Notes under the pieces: generated by a model
The model's input: the letters and a program-made list of their open reading frames with translations, nothing else
Databases searched by the model: none
What the model was told of the DNA's origin: nothing
Translations under genes and position numbers: made by a program
Shown: positions 16,968 through 26,289 of the stretch, piece after piece
How the letters are laid out: every line of letters starts with the position of its first letter
How positions within the stretch are numbered: position 1 is the first letter of the stretch
Source: Bacteroidales bacterium
Lineage (GTDB): Bacteria > Bacteroidota > Bacteroidia > Bacteroidales > VadinHA17
DNA: 64,000 nt
Assembly: GCA_017999895.1 (NCBI GenBank)
Contig: JAGNKY010000003.1
Location: forward strand, 186,001 to 250,000
Reading direction: 5' to 3'

Positions 16968-17729
16968 TTATTTTTCAGGTAAATATAAAGGATTCCTTTC
17001 ATTGAATTTCCTTACGTATACAAACATAAGTTCTTTTTGTTTTTTCTTGGGCAGTTTAACAAATTCCTCATATAACTCAGGATCTTTCATAATGAGCAGT
17101 TTGACATTTTCAATGGTAAATTCGAGTACTTTTCCTGATTCAAAGTCAATAATATATTGTCTGAGTTCATTTCGTGCCGTGTTATAAGGCCTGCTGTAAT
17201 AAGGCGAATAATACATTCCATAAGGATAATAGCCTCCATAATAGCTATATGGATAATAATAATAAGGATCATAATATCCATACGGTGAATAATAGTTGTT
17301 GTCGTATGTTGTCACGTCTGCAACGAAATGGCAAATGTTTCCCACGAAGGTGATCCTGTTAAAGTTACCCTGTATCATCACATATAAAATTCCGTTCCGT
17401 GCATATCCCCAGATATCATCTTTTTTTACTTCCTGTCTTACGCCCATTTCATCGTAGAAATAAATTTTTTCCGATGCAAAAACCTTATTAAAAAAATCCC
17501 TGTCGTTATAATCGGCTGAAGTAAGAATCTTTGATTTAGGTACAGGTCTATTAGCCTTAACCTGGTCAAAGTTGAGGTAAATGCCGTCTTCAAACCTGAA
17601 GTCAGGCGTATATTTTACCATTCCACTTTGTTCCTGTCCAAAGGAAAGAATAGAGAAAAAAAAGAATGCTGCTCCGAATATTATTAACGAAAATTTTCGA
17701 TTGCCGATCGCTCTTTTCATGTTCATCAT
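16968..17729 (-). CDS. Secreted protein with a tyrosine-rich central segment
   Basis: About 253 residues from the first ATG (17727-17729); ATGs at 17726 and 17720 are also possible, and the frame extends to a TTG at 17735. An N-terminal hydrophobic segment (SLIIFGAAFFFFSILSFGQ) is a signal peptide. A folded-looking region of about 110 residues is followed by a 41-residue stretch with 21 tyrosines, broken by Pro, Gly and Ser (around residues 142-182). The C-terminal 70 residues look folded and end in a lysine-rich helix. No known domain recognised. It is first in a three-gene operon with an unknown secreted protein and DUF4870. Confidence 0.78.
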   Translation of the reverse strand: MMNMKRAIGNRKFSLIIFGAAFFFFSILSFGQEQSGMVKYTPDFRFEDGIYLNFDQVKANRPVPKSKILTSADYNDRDFFNKVFASEKIYFYDEMGVRQEVKKDDIWGYARNGILYVMIQGNFNRITFVGNICHFVADVTTYDNNYYSPYGYYDPYYYYPYSYYGGYYPYGMYYSPYYSRPYNTARNELRQYIIDFESGKVLEFTIENVKLLIMKDPELYEEFVKLPKKKQKELMFVYVRKFNERNPLYLPEK

Positions 17730-17930
17730 ATCCAAATATCTTTTATTTAAGTTCCAATCAAAAATTATACCGAATACTTTGAGCTATCACGATTTAACGA
17801 GAAGTTAAATATAATAATTTTTTAAGGAATAATTTATTTATTAAATAAATAATGCTTTAACTTAGAAAAATTCATATCCCCTGATATTTCTTCAATTTAT
17901 TTATATTTTTACGAAGGAATTGTGAACTCA

Positions 17931-19271
17931 ATGAAGAAAATAATTAATAGTGCCGATGAGGCAATCAATAATGATTTAAAAACTGCTTTTGAAGTAGATA
18001 GAAATTCGATTGAAAAAATTTCCCTGTGTATTCTCTTTATTCTTATTGTTGCAATTATCCTGATTTCACTGCGTCTTGTCCTTGTGGCAGGGCTTTTTGT
18101 CATTACAGCATGTGTGCTTGGCCTTGTACTTTTCCGAAAATTGTTCACACTTCTAAATGAGTTATCGGATAAACTTTCCGAAACATCGGAATCGATCGAA
18201 AAAAAAGATGATGTGATAACCGAATTTTCTCACAGGATAAGAGAACCTTTGAATAATCTTGTGCTAATAAGTGAAATGCTTATTAATTCCAACGTACAAA
18301 AAACACAGAAAGAACTTATTGAGACGCTCATAGCTTCAACTAAAAATATGGTTGATGTGGTTAATGATCTGACCATGCAGAGCGCCGGTATCAGTTATGA
18401 GGGAAGAAAGAAAATACCTTTTAATCTTTTTTCTACGATCCAGAATACGATTGACTTGTTTAATCTTAAGGATTCTTTAAATATTGATTTTATTCTCAAC
18501 AAAAATGAAATCAATAATTTTGAAGTAACGGGGGATCCTATTGTACTCAAACAAATTTTTCTTGATCTTTTCAATATAATTAACTCCCAGAGCAAAGAAA
18601 AAAAGACAAAGGTTACTATAAGTTTAAAGAAAGAGAGGGAGACTGAAAAAGAGAACATTCTGAATTTCACTATTCATACAGATAAGAATATTTTATTTAT
18701 TGATGAAGGAATTAATTATGGAAGACACACGATAAAATTAATTGCGGAGGCAGGAGGCCGTTACAGCCAGGAATCAGGCCCAGATTACTCGGTGTTCGCT
18801 TTTACTTTGCCTTTTCTCAAAGTGATGGAGGAGGGGAAAAAACAAATTTTATCCACTGAAAAAGAATCTCTAAGGGTAAGACAAAAACCAAGTAAAGAAC
18901 TTAAGAATGCAAATATATTGCTCGTGGAGGATAATCAGATAAACCAGAAAATTACAATGTTAACCTTAAAACCTCTGGTGAATTTGATAGATACTGCTTC
19001 AACAGGTATGGAAGCTATCGAAAAGTTTCAATGTGCAAGTTACGACATTATCCTTATGGATATTCAGATGCCAGTAATGAGCGGACTTGTTGCTGCTGAA
19101 AAGATTAGGGAACTTGAAGTCAATACCAGCAAACATGTTTCTATTATTGCAATTACTGCAAATGCTATGCTGGGAGATAAGGAAAGATGCATTTCGGCCG
19201 GAATGGACGATTATATAAGTAAACCTTTTCAGCCTTCGGCCCTTATAGAAATAATTAAAAAACACCTTTAA
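17931..19271 (+). CDS. Hybrid sensor protein: HisKA, degenerate HATPase, receiver domain
   Basis: 446 residues from the ATG at 17931; a GTG at 17922 would add three. Two transmembrane helices (about 30-47, 49-68) with no periplasmic domain between them, then a coiled coil, a HisKA helix pair with the H-box FSHRIREP (H101), an ATPase-like domain (about 160-300) and a C-terminal receiver (about 328-446) with E333/D334, phospho-acceptor D377, T409 and K431. The ATPase part lacks a clear N-box Asn and has no DxGxG or GxGxG glycine motifs, so kinase activity is doubtful. An AAGGA sits 12 bases before the ATG. Flanked by genes on the other strand, so monocistronic. Confidence 0.88.
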   Translation: MKKIINSADEAINNDLKTAFEVDRNSIEKISLCILFILIVAIILISLRLVLVAGLFVITACVLGLVLFRKLFTLLNELSDKLSETSESIEKKDDVITEFSHRIREPLNNLVLISEMLINSNVQKTQKELIETLIASTKNMVDVVNDLTMQSAGISYEGRKKIPFNLFSTIQNTIDLFNLKDSLNIDFILNKNEINNFEVTGDPIVLKQIFLDLFNIINSQSKEKKTKVTISLKKERETEKENILNFTIHTDKNILFIDEGINYGRHTIKLIAEAGGRYSQESGPDYSVFAFTLPFLKVMEEGKKQILSTEKESLRVRQKPSKELKNANILLVEDNQINQKITMLTLKPLVNLIDTASTGMEAIEKFQCASYDIILMDIQMPVMSGLVAAEKIRELEVNTSKHVSIIAITANAMLGDKERCISAGMDDYISKPFQPSALIEIIKKHL

Positions 19272-19444
19272 CTTAAATTTACAACTGAACTCCGTACAGA
19301 ACAGATACATTATCTTTTCATATTCTAAGATAGAATATATTTTCTCGAAAAGTTTTTCTGTTATCGAATCATAGTTAAATATCTATTACAGTCATATTTG
19401 TATAAATGTATTGAATACACTTATTCGGAATAATTTTAGCATAT

Positions 19445-21355
19445 TTACGAATGTTCATTTTCGGTTTCTGTATTGACAGATGCTGAGTTTCCTTGTTGTA
19501 ATACTTTGTATTTTAATGAGGGAGAGGGTATAAATTCGCATGGAATGCAACGATGCCACTTTCTGTCAACATCTATTATTATTTTTTCATCGGAGCAGAC
19601 AATATTTGGCCATTTGCGTGGGAAGCCGGAAGGGCCGAAAGCTTTTATAGTTCCGTCAATAAGGATAGATGTATCAGAAATATAATAAGTATCTCTTATT
19701 GGACTTGAGTTAGCCAGGATATACCAGGCGACAATAAAAAAATCATTCAAATCAACTTCCTCGTCGACAGCAAGTATAAGTCGAAAAAATTTACCTGCCT
19801 CTGTCTCTATAAGTCCGGATTTCACTTTTGCAATATTAGTTATTCCGTTTATTCTTTTTATCGAAATTATTAGAGCCGGAATGTTCATTCCATCTGAAAT
19901 CATTTTAAAACCTTTAATCAGTCCTTTGTCAACTAGGATATTCAAGTTTTCCCTGTAATAATCCGGATTAACTTCTTCAGTTTTATATTTTATCTCCTGT
20001 TGCATTTTTATAGTTGCGTCTATACCCATTTTGTTTCCGTAAGCTTCGGTTTCGCTCGAATGGTCAAGAACATCAAGAGGGCCTTTGCAAAATATTACAT
20101 CATTTTCAAAACTGGTATTCATAAACAGATGATTTGCCAACATCTTATAATTTCTTATATCAATGTTACCGCTTACCACGATAAGGTATTTTGTAAACAT
20201 CAACTGACCTGCTCCGAAAATGGAGTTTATTACTTTAAGACCTTGTCCGGGAAATTTCTTACAAATTTTTACTATTGCCAGGTTATGAGCCACGCCTGCA
20301 GGTGGTAGATGCAAGTCCTCAATTTCTGGTAAAATAGTCATTTGCAATGGCTTAAGAAAAATTCTTTCAGTTGTTTTTGTAAACCATGCATCCTCCATAG
20401 GAGGTATGCCTGTTACAGTAGCCGGATAGATTGCATTTTTGGAATGGGTTATGCATGAAATATGAAACTTTGGGTATAAACCTTCAAGGGAATAGAATCC
20501 GGTATGGTCGCCGAATGGTCCTTCAACAACGGGCGGTTCCGAAGGATCGATAAAACCTTCTATAACGAAATCAGCATCTTCAGGAACATAGATATCGTTT
20601 GTGATACATTTTACCATTTTCACTTTTTTCATTCTCAAAAACCCTGCAAGGATATATTCATCAATATTTTCAGGCAATGGTGCAGTAGCGGCGTATGTAT
20701 ATACGGGGTCGCCTCCAAGGGCAACCGATACCGGCATTATTCTTCCGGTTTTTTTCCATGCTTCGAAGTGGTTTGCACCTGTTTTATGCATCTGCCAGTG
20801 CATTGCTGTAGTTTTGTTGTCGAATATTTGCATGCGGTACATTCCTGCATTGGTCATACGAGTTTCGGGATGGTAAGTATGGACTATAGGAAGTGTGATA
20901 TAACATCCACCGTCATGAGGCCAGCATTTCAGAACTGGCAGTATCCCTATGTCGGGGTTTCTATGAATAACGCTCTGACATCTACCTCTTTGCCGGTGCC
21001 TTGAAGGCATTAAGCCGGCAAATTTTATTAAACCAGGAACACTTGCAATCTTTCCTATAAGATTTTGTCGAGGTAATAGAAGGTTCCCCAGAATTTTTCC
21101 TATTTCATCAGGTATTTCCTCGAAAGTCTTCCTTGAGCATGCCATTGCCATTCTCTTATCCGATGCAAAAGCATTAATTAGAACAGGAAAATTTGTACCG
21201 TTATTTTCGAATAATAAAGCGGGGCCATTATTTTTTACACTTCTATCGGCAAATTCAGTGATTTCGAGAATTGGGTTTACAAATTCAGTGACTCTTATTA
21301 GTTCTCTTTTTTTGTCGAGCGACTCGGCGAATTCCTTAATGCCTGTCCATGCCAT
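19445..21355 (-). CDS. UbiD family prenylated-FMN-dependent decarboxylase
   Basis: 636 residues, somewhat longer than E. coli UbiD. The N-terminus WTGIKEFAESLDKKRELIRVTEFVNP and the segment PPVVEGPFGDHTGFYS (about 273-288, with the conserved catalytic-region Glu and the metal-site residues) are typical. Members use prenylated FMN made by UbiX to remove or add carboxyl groups on aromatic or unsaturated acids. In Bacteroidota a UbiD homologue is expected in menaquinone formation, but other substrates are equally possible. No ubiX is in the window. Transcribed toward the convergent sensor gene, with 173 bases between and no strong terminator. Confidence 0.9.
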   Translation of the reverse strand: MAWTGIKEFAESLDKKRELIRVTEFVNPILEITEFADRSVKNNGPALLFENNGTNFPVLINAFASDKRMAMACSRKTFEEIPDEIGKILGNLLLPRQNLIGKIASVPGLIKFAGLMPSRHRQRGRCQSVIHRNPDIGILPVLKCWPHDGGCYITLPIVHTYHPETRMTNAGMYRMQIFDNKTTAMHWQMHKTGANHFEAWKKTGRIMPVSVALGGDPVYTYAATAPLPENIDEYILAGFLRMKKVKMVKCITNDIYVPEDADFVIEGFIDPSEPPVVEGPFGDHTGFYSLEGLYPKFHISCITHSKNAIYPATVTGIPPMEDAWFTKTTERIFLKPLQMTILPEIEDLHLPPAGVAHNLAIVKICKKFPGQGLKVINSIFGAGQLMFTKYLIVVSGNIDIRNYKMLANHLFMNTSFENDVIFCKGPLDVLDHSSETEAYGNKMGIDATIKMQQEIKYKTEEVNPDYYRENLNILVDKGLIKGFKMISDGMNIPALIISIKRINGITNIAKVKSGLIETEAGKFFRLILAVDEEVDLNDFFIVAWYILANSSPIRDTYYISDTSILIDGTIKAFGPSGFPRKWPNIVCSDEKIIIDVDRKWHRCIPCEFIPSPSLKYKVLQQGNSASVNTETENEHS

Positions 21356-21449
21356 TTCTTTATTTTTAAAGCAGGTATAAAGATAGGAAGATTATTAAGG
21401 TAAAAGGTAAAAGGCTGAACCATTAATTTGCTCTGGTTATTAGAGGTAT

Positions 21450-21942
21450 AAAACAGTAATGGGAACTATTCCTTAGAGTAGTTCCCATTCACCGTTTGCA
21501 GCCGAAGCCGCTCACGGCGTCAGGCTACTGTTATTCTGGCCGGCTGCCTTACAGGTCGTACGATCTGTTTTGGCAACCCATAGCCCTCGGGTATAGCTTT
21601 TTAAGGCTTTACCTTCAGGCCGTCCTTTCTTCCGCTAAACGCAGAATTCCGGGACGAAGCGTCATTCAGGCATACGCTGCTCGACCCCGGAGGGAGGAGC
21701 AGTTTACAGGCTTAAGAGGACCGAAGTCCTTTTTTTCTGTAGCCCTGTGACCTGGTCGTTGAAAGAACGTTTCCGGCTTCAACAACTTACTGAACATCGG
21801 CAACTTCTTATAGATGTTGCTTAGTTCAGGCTTCGGCTCTAAGATGTGCAAACCCGGAGGTTTGTTCGAACTGTTTGGGGATTCATTTAAGAACCTCTTT
21901 TACGGTTCCACATTTTTTGAGCAGCCTTTTATCGCTCGCCTG
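21450..21942 (-). ncRNA. Candidate structured non-coding RNA of about 490 nt
   Basis: No credible gene lies here, yet base composition is near 50 percent GC against AT-rich surroundings, and hairpins are dense. On the minus strand, in order: GAACC/GGTTC (21891-21908), CAAACC-UCCG-GGUUUG (21849-21864), CUGAAC with inner GCAAC stem (21790-21829), GUUGAA/UUCAAC (21758-21783), AGGAC-UUCG-GUCCU (21717-21730), CUGCUC with inner CCC-UCCG-GGG (21677-21702), CGUCC/GGACG (21621-21656), and GCGGC-UUCG-GCUGC (21498-21511) extended by a CCGT/ACGG outer stem. Four loops are UNCG closed by C-G, which fits only minus-strand transcription. A TACTTTTG promoter lies at 21949 and a terminator at 21458-21489. RNase P (no GGAAAGUCC core), tmRNA and SRP RNA were excluded by eye. 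Family unknown. Confidence 0.7.
21458..21489 (-). terminator. Rho-independent terminator of the candidate ncRNA
   Basis: A perfect 11-base stem (AATGGGAACTA with TAGTTCCCATT) around a 10-base loop, followed on the minus strand by ACTGTTTTATA. It lies 100 bases before the ubiD start codon and closes the structured segment. Confidence 0.7.
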
Positions 21943-21948
21943 ATGTAT

Positions 21949-21956
21949 CAAAAGTA
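21949..21956 (-). promoter_or_regulatory. Putative -7 promoter element of the candidate ncRNA
   Basis: TACTTTTG on the minus strand fits TAnnTTTG exactly. The first hairpins of the structured region begin about 12 bases downstream. No TTG is evident at -33. Confidence 0.5.
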
Positions 21957-22013
21957 ATAAAAGAAATGATATAAGAAAAATTTTTTGAGGCCTTATTGTA
22001 AACCTGATATAAA

Positions 22014-22045
22014 CAGAAGTTATCAACAATTGTTGATAACTTCTG
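22014..22045 (-). terminator. Terminator of the ribosomal supercluster
   Basis: A perfect 32-base palindrome with no loop (arms CAGAAGTTATCAACAA and its complement) 22 bases after the rplQ stop, followed by TTTATAT on the minus strand. The absence of a built-in loop means about four central bases must stay unpaired in RNA. Being symmetric, it could also bind a dimeric protein. Confidence 0.7.
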
Positions 22046-22067
22046 AAATTATTATAAGATGGGATAA

Positions 22068-22661
22068 TCAGATATTTTCAGGTTCCTTTTTTTCTTCCTG
22101 AGAAGCCTTATCCTGAGCCTGTTCCGGCCGGCTCGTTTCGTTTTCTTTTGTTTCTTCCTTCTCAGCAATTTTTGTTTCTGTGGAAGGCGAAACAGAAGCT
22201 TCTTCAGTCACGACAAGAGGTTTTTCAGACGGGCTCTTTTTCCTTGTCGATCTTCTTCTTCTGCCAGTAGTTTTTGATTTTGTTTCTGAGGCAAGCATTG
22301 TCTCGTTAAAATCAACAAGTTCAATAAAGCACATCTCGGCATTATCTCCGATTCTGTTTCCGGTTTTGAGGATGCGGGTATAACCGCCGGGTCTATCGGC
22401 TATTTTTGGAGAAATTTCCCGGAAAAGTTCTGACACTGCTTGTTTATTCTGAAGGTAACGAAAAACTACTCTTCTCGAGTGAGTAGAGTCTTCCTTTGAT
22501 TTTGTAATCAGCGGTTCGACATATGTACGCAGAGCCTTTGCTTTAGCTGTTGTTGTTCTTATCCTTTTATGCATGATAAGAGAAGTTGCAAGTTTTGAAA
22601 GCATAGCTTTCCTGTGAGAACTTGTCCGGCCTAAATGATTAACTACTCTCTGGTGTCGCAT
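22068..22661 (-). CDS. rplQ: 50S ribosomal protein L17 with C-terminal extension
   Basis: 197 residues. The L17 core ([29 protein letters not shown]...) ends near residue 118. Beyond it lies a low-complexity tail of about 75 residues rich in Lys, Arg, Glu and Ser, far past the 127 residues of E. coli L17. Extended L17 tails are common in Bacteroidota. It is the last gene of the cluster, 25 bases after rpoA, and is followed by a palindromic terminator. Confidence 0.97.
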   Translation of the reverse strand: MRHQRVVNHLGRTSSHRKAMLSKLATSLIMHKRIRTTTAKAKALRTYVEPLITKSKEDSTHSRRVVFRYLQNKQAVSELFREISPKIADRPGGYTRILKTGNRIGDNAEMCFIELVDFNETMLASETKSKTTGRRRRSTRKKSPSEKPLVVTEEASVSPSTETKIAEKEETKENETSRPEQAQDKASQEEKKEPENI

Positions 22662-22686
22662 CGTTAAATGTTCTTATCAATTCAAA

Positions 22687-23679
22687 TTAATCTATATCAA
22701 GCTTGTACTTACTGACGTCCATTCCAAAAGAAAGGCCCATGGATTCGAGAAGTTCATCAAGCTCTATAAGTGATTTCTTGCCAAAATTCCTGAATTTAAG
22801 GAGATCGTTTCTGTTATATTTGACAAGGTCGCCGAGTGTTTCGACTTCAGCTGCTTTTAGACAATTGAGTGCTCTTACCGAAAGATCGAGATCGATAAGT
22901 TTTGTTTTAAGAAGTTGGCGCATACGCAACATTTCCTCGTCAAATTCCTGGCTGGTTAGTTTTTCATCAGCGTCAATAGTAATCTTTTCATCAGAAAAGA
23001 GCATAAAATGGTATATAAGGATTTTTGCAGCTTCTTTTAGTGCATCTTTTGGATGGATTGAACCGTCAGTTTCAATTTCAATCAGAAGTTTCTCATAGTC
23101 TGTTTTTTGTTCGACGCGGTAATTTTCGACTGAATACTTCACATTTTTTATAGGTGTGAAGATTGAATCTATTGCAATAAGTCCGAACTCTGCATTTTCC
23201 GGCTCATTTTCTTCAGCGGGGACATAGCCTCTGCCTTTGCTGATTGTAAGTTCGATTGAAAATTTAATATCAGGTTCCATTCTGCAAACAACCAGATCAG
23301 GATTAAGGACTTCGAAGCTATTAAGAACTGCATCAAGGTCGCCAGCCTTAAAAACTTCCTTGCCCTGAAGTTTCAATACTATTTTTTCTGTCTCAATATT
23401 TTCAATTTTTCTTTTAAATCTTATTTGCTTGAGGTTAAGAATGATGTCGGTTACGTCTTCAATAACACCTTTTATTGTAGAAAATTCATGGTCAACGCCT
23501 TCAATTTTCACCAGGGTAATTGCATATCCCTCAATTGAAGAGAGAAGTATTCTGCGGAGTGCATTGCCGACAGTTATGCCGTATCCTGGTTCGAGGGGTC
23601 GGAATTCAAATTTACCGAATTTATCATTCGCCTCGAGCATTATTACTTTATCCGGTTTCTGGAATGATAAGAGTGCCAT
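22687..23679 (-). CDS. rpoA: RNA polymerase alpha subunit
   Basis: 330 residues. The N-terminal domain holds [34 protein letters not shown] (about 22-55) for assembly. The C-terminal domain from about 250 carries [44 protein letters not shown] for UP-element and activator contacts. It lies 8 bases after rpsD, as in other alpha operons. Confidence 0.98.
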   Translation of the reverse strand: MALLSFQKPDKVIMLEANDKFGKFEFRPLEPGYGITVGNALRRILLSSIEGYAITLVKIEGVDHEFSTIKGVIEDVTDIILNLKQIRFKRKIENIETEKIVLKLQGKEVFKAGDLDAVLNSFEVLNPDLVVCRMEPDIKFSIELTISKGRGYVPAEENEPENAEFGLIAIDSIFTPIKNVKYSVENYRVEQKTDYEKLLIEIETDGSIHPKDALKEAAKILIYHFMLFSDEKITIDADEKLTSQEFDEEMLRMRQLLKTKLIDLDLSVRALNCLKAAEVETLGDLVKYNRNDLLKFRNFGKKSLIELDELLESMGLSFGMDVSKYKLDID

Positions 23680-23687
23680 AGGCTTAA

Positions 23688-24296
23688 TTATTTTGAGTAT
23701 AATTCAATGATTAATTGTTCATTAATATTCTCGGGGATATCTGAACGCTGGGGCAGTGACATGAATTTTCCGGCCATTTGAGAATCGTCCCATTCAAGCC
23801 ATGGAACTTTTGAAAATCGTCTTTCAGACAGTGAATTCATAATTGCCTCGAGTGATTTTGATTTTTCGCGTACGCCTACAATATCTCCTGGTTTAAGTTT
23901 ATAAGAAGGTATATTAACGATATTCCCATTTACTGTAATATGTCGGTGTGATACAAGCTGTCGTGCAGCGGCTCTTGTTGGGGCAATACCAAGGCGATAC
24001 ACGGTATTATCGAGTCTTGATTCAAGAAGCTGAAGAAGTACTTCGCCTTTTACTCCCTTACTGCTTGAAGCCAGTTCGAAGGTATTCCGAAATTCTCTTT
24101 CGAGAACGCCATAGATATATTTTACTTTTACTTTCTCCCTTAGCTGCATACCATATTCGGAAGTCTTTTTCCTCTTCCTGTTAATACCGTGTTGTCCGGG
24201 CGGAAAATTTTTTCTATCAAGATATTTATCGGGACCAAAAATAGGTTCACCGAATTTTCTTGCTATTTTGGATCTTGGTCCTATATATCTGGCCAT
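23688..24296 (-). CDS. rpsD: 30S ribosomal protein S4
   Basis: 202 residues with the S4 N-terminus [19 protein letters not shown] and an S4 RNA-binding domain (about 91-150, [27 protein letters not shown]). It nucleates 30S assembly, and in other bacteria represses the alpha operon; no matching leader pseudoknot was looked for successfully here. The N-terminal Zn-type cysteines are absent. Confidence 0.98.
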   Translation of the reverse strand: MARYIGPRSKIARKFGEPIFGPDKYLDRKNFPPGQHGINRKRKKTSEYGMQLREKVKVKYIYGVLEREFRNTFELASSSKGVKGEVLLQLLESRLDNTVYRLGIAPTRAAARQLVSHRHITVNGNIVNIPSYKLKPGDIVGVREKSKSLEAIMNSLSERRFSKVPWLEWDDSQMAGKFMSLPQRSDIPENINEQLIIELYSK

Positions 24297-24336
24297 TGAC
24301 TATAATTGATTTAATTTAGACATTTTCAAAGTTTTA

Positions 24337-24726
24337 TTAAACTCTTCTTCTTCCTGGAGGTCGGCATCCATTATGAGGCAATGGTGTAACATCGACTATT
24401 TCTGTCACCTCAATGCCTGTATTTGCAATTGATCTTATTGCCGATTCACGGCCGGCGCCGGGGCCTTTAACAAAAACTTTCACTCTTCTTAAGCCCAGGT
24501 CGTATGCAACTTTACTACAGTCCTCAGCTGCCATTTGGGCAGCATAAGGTGTATTTTTCTTTGATCCTTTAAAGCCCATTTTGCCGGCGGATGACCACGA
24601 AATAACCTGTCCGGAATTATTTGTCATTGTAACTATAATATTATTGAACGATGAATGGATATGTGCCTGTCCGGCAGGTTCAATTCGTACGACTTTTTTC
24701 TTTGATGCTCCGGTTTTCTTCGCCAT
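24337..24726 (-). CDS. rpsK: 30S ribosomal protein S11
   Basis: 129 residues from the ATG at 24726, giving [11 protein letters not shown]; a frame beginning with TTG two codons earlier is less likely. Signature segments are [33 protein letters not shown] and the C-terminal [13 protein letters not shown]. It lies 8 bases after rpsM and forms the platform of the 30S subunit. Confidence 0.97.
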   Translation of the reverse strand: MAKKTGASKKKVVRIEPAGQAHIHSSFNNIIVTMTNNSGQVISWSSAGKMGFKGSKKNTPYAAQMAAEDCSKVAYDLGLRRVKVFVKGPGAGRESAIRSIANTGIEVTEIVDVTPLPHNGCRPPGRRRV

Positions 24727-24734
24727 AATCAATA

Positions 24735-25112
24735 TTATTTAGTAGCCTTTTTCTTGTTTGCAACAGTTTTTTTCCGGCCTTTGCGAGTTCTTGCATTATT
24801 TTTGGTTCTTTGTCCTCTGACCGGAAGTCCGAGTCGATGTCTCATTCCTCTATAGGATCCGATATCGATCAAGCGTTTGATGTTAAGCTGCATTTCTGAA
24901 CGAAGTTCACCTTCCAGTTTATAATTTTCGCTAAGAATTTTTCTTATTGCTGTAATTTGTTCATCGTTCCAGTCCTGAACTTTAATATCCTTATCAACGC
25001 CTGCCTGGGCAAGGACTTTGCGTGCAGTACTGCGGCCAACACCATAAATATAGGTGAGAGCTATTTCGCCTTTTTTATTTTTAGGTAAGTCTACTCCAAC
25101 AATTCGTGCCAT
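24735..25112 (-). CDS. rpsM: 30S ribosomal protein S13
   Basis: 125 residues with [32 protein letters not shown] at the N-terminus and [28 protein letters not shown] near the C-terminus. It contacts the 50S subunit and P-site tRNA. Preceded by rpmJ at a gap of 33 bases. Confidence 0.98.
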   Translation of the reverse strand: MARIVGVDLPKNKKGEIALTYIYGVGRSTARKVLAQAGVDKDIKVQDWNDEQITAIRKILSENYKLEGELRSEMQLNIKRLIDIGSYRGMRHRLGLPVRGQRTKNNARTRKGRKKTVANKKKATK

Positions 25113-25145
25113 ATAGTTCTAAAAATGGTTTGCAAAGTTAGTAAA

Positions 25146-25262
25146 TTATCCCTGACGTTGTTTAAATCTGGGATTTTTTTTATTAATAACATAAACGCGG
25201 CCTTTTCTTCGCACTATTTTGCAGTCGGCGCTGCGCTTTTTTACAGATGCTTTTACCTTCAT
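25146..25262 (-). CDS. rpmJ: 50S ribosomal protein L36
   Basis: 38 codons plus TAA, read from the ATG at 25260-25262. The product starts [20 protein letters not shown] and ends [11 protein letters not shown], the standard bL36. Only one Cys (C14) remains of the usual Cys/Cys/Cys/His zinc set, so this is the zinc-free form. It sits between infA (9 bases away) and rpsM, its usual place. Confidence 0.96.
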   Translation of the reverse strand: MKVKASVKKRSADCKIVRRKGRVYVINKKNPRFKQRQG

Positions 25263-25271
25263 ATAATAATT

Positions 25272-25490
25272 TTATTTATATCTGAATGTTATTCTACCTT
25301 TTGTCAGGTCGTAAGGTGACATTTCTACTCTTACCTTATCGCCCGGCAATATTTTAATATAATTCATTCGCATTTTGCCTGATATATGAGCAGTAATGAC
25401 ATGTCCGTTTTCGAGTTCAACTCTGAACATAGCATTTGAGAGAGCTTCAGTTATTGTTCCATCCTGTTCAATTGGAGGTTGTTTAGCCAT
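25272..25490 (-). CDS. infA: Translation initiation factor IF-1
   Basis: 72 residues, the normal length, forming one S1/OB-fold domain: [41 protein letters not shown]. It binds the A site of the 30S subunit during initiation. Four bases separate it from map. Confidence 0.98.
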   Translation of the reverse strand: MAKQPPIEQDGTITEALSNAMFRVELENGHVITAHISGKMRMNYIKILPGDKVRVEMSPYDLTKGRITFRYK

Positions 25491-25494
25491 AGAA

Positions 25495-26271
25495 TTATTT
25501 TTTACTTAACACTTCATCAATAAATTTGAAAGTTGTTAAAACATCAGCTTTCCCCTGTCCCACAGCAACAGCATATTCAAAGTGAGCTGAAGGTTTTCCG
25601 TCGGCTGTCACAACTGTCCACCCGTCATTTTTTTGAAAGGTTTCTTTCCTACCCATATTTATCATTGGTTCGATGCAAATAACCAGTCCTTGTGGGAGTT
25701 TATGTCCTGTGCCTCTTTTACCGAAGTTAGGTACTTCAGGTGGTTCATGGAGTCTGGCTCCCAATCCATGGCCAACCAGTTCTCTTACAACTGAAAAACC
25801 TGCGTTTTCAGCTTTCGACTGAACGGCAAATGAGATATCTCCCAGACGGTTTCCTGCAATTGCTTCTTTTGCTCCTTCCTCAAGCGATTCCCTTGTATAA
25901 TCGAGCAGCCTTCTTACTTCGCTGCTAATTTCTCCTACGGCAAATGTGAAAGCACTGTCGCCATAATATCCGTTAAGAACTACTCCACAGTCAATGGATA
26001 TTATATCTCCCTCTTTCAGAACATATTCAGAAGGTATACCGTGGACTATTTCTTCATTTACCGATGTACAGATTGTTGCGGGGAATCCGTTATAACCCTT
26101 AAAAGCAGGTAATGCTCCGTGGTCAAGGATATACTCTTCCGCAATTTTATTAAGGACGGCGGTAGTAATTCCTGGAGCGATATACTTTGCGATTTCTGCC
26201 AGCGTCATCGAAACAAGAATATTGCTTTCTCTCAGTAGTTCTATTTCTTCCTTTGTCCTGCTTTTTAACAT
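25495..26271 (-). CDS. map: Methionine aminopeptidase type I
   Basis: 258 residues of the short bacterial MetAP type I. Metal ligands appear in order: the Asp in [19 protein letters not shown] (about 94-112), the His of [17 protein letters not shown] (about 166-182), the Glu of ICIEPMIN (about 199-206) and a C-terminal Glu in HFEYAVAV. It removes initiator Met from new proteins. It is placed between secY and infA. Confidence 0.97.
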   Translation of the reverse strand: MLKSRTKEEIELLRESNILVSMTLAEIAKYIAPGITTAVLNKIAEEYILDHGALPAFKGYNGFPATICTSVNEEIVHGIPSEYVLKEGDIISIDCGVVLNGYYGDSAFTFAVGEISSEVRRLLDYTRESLEEGAKEAIAGNRLGDISFAVQSKAENAGFSVVRELVGHGLGARLHEPPEVPNFGKRGTGHKLPQGLVICIEPMINMGRKETFQKNDGWTVVTADGKPSAHFEYAVAVGQGKADVLTTFKFIDEVLSKK

Positions 26272-26289
26272 CGAAAAAATGTATTTGAA

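Noticed and set aside
21496..21851. Open frames of 84 (plus) and 61 (minus) codons within the structured RNA locus
   Set aside because: They overlap each other and the hairpins, their composition (Pro/Arg/Ser-rich) is unlike other genes here, and UNCG hairpin structure explains the sequence better.
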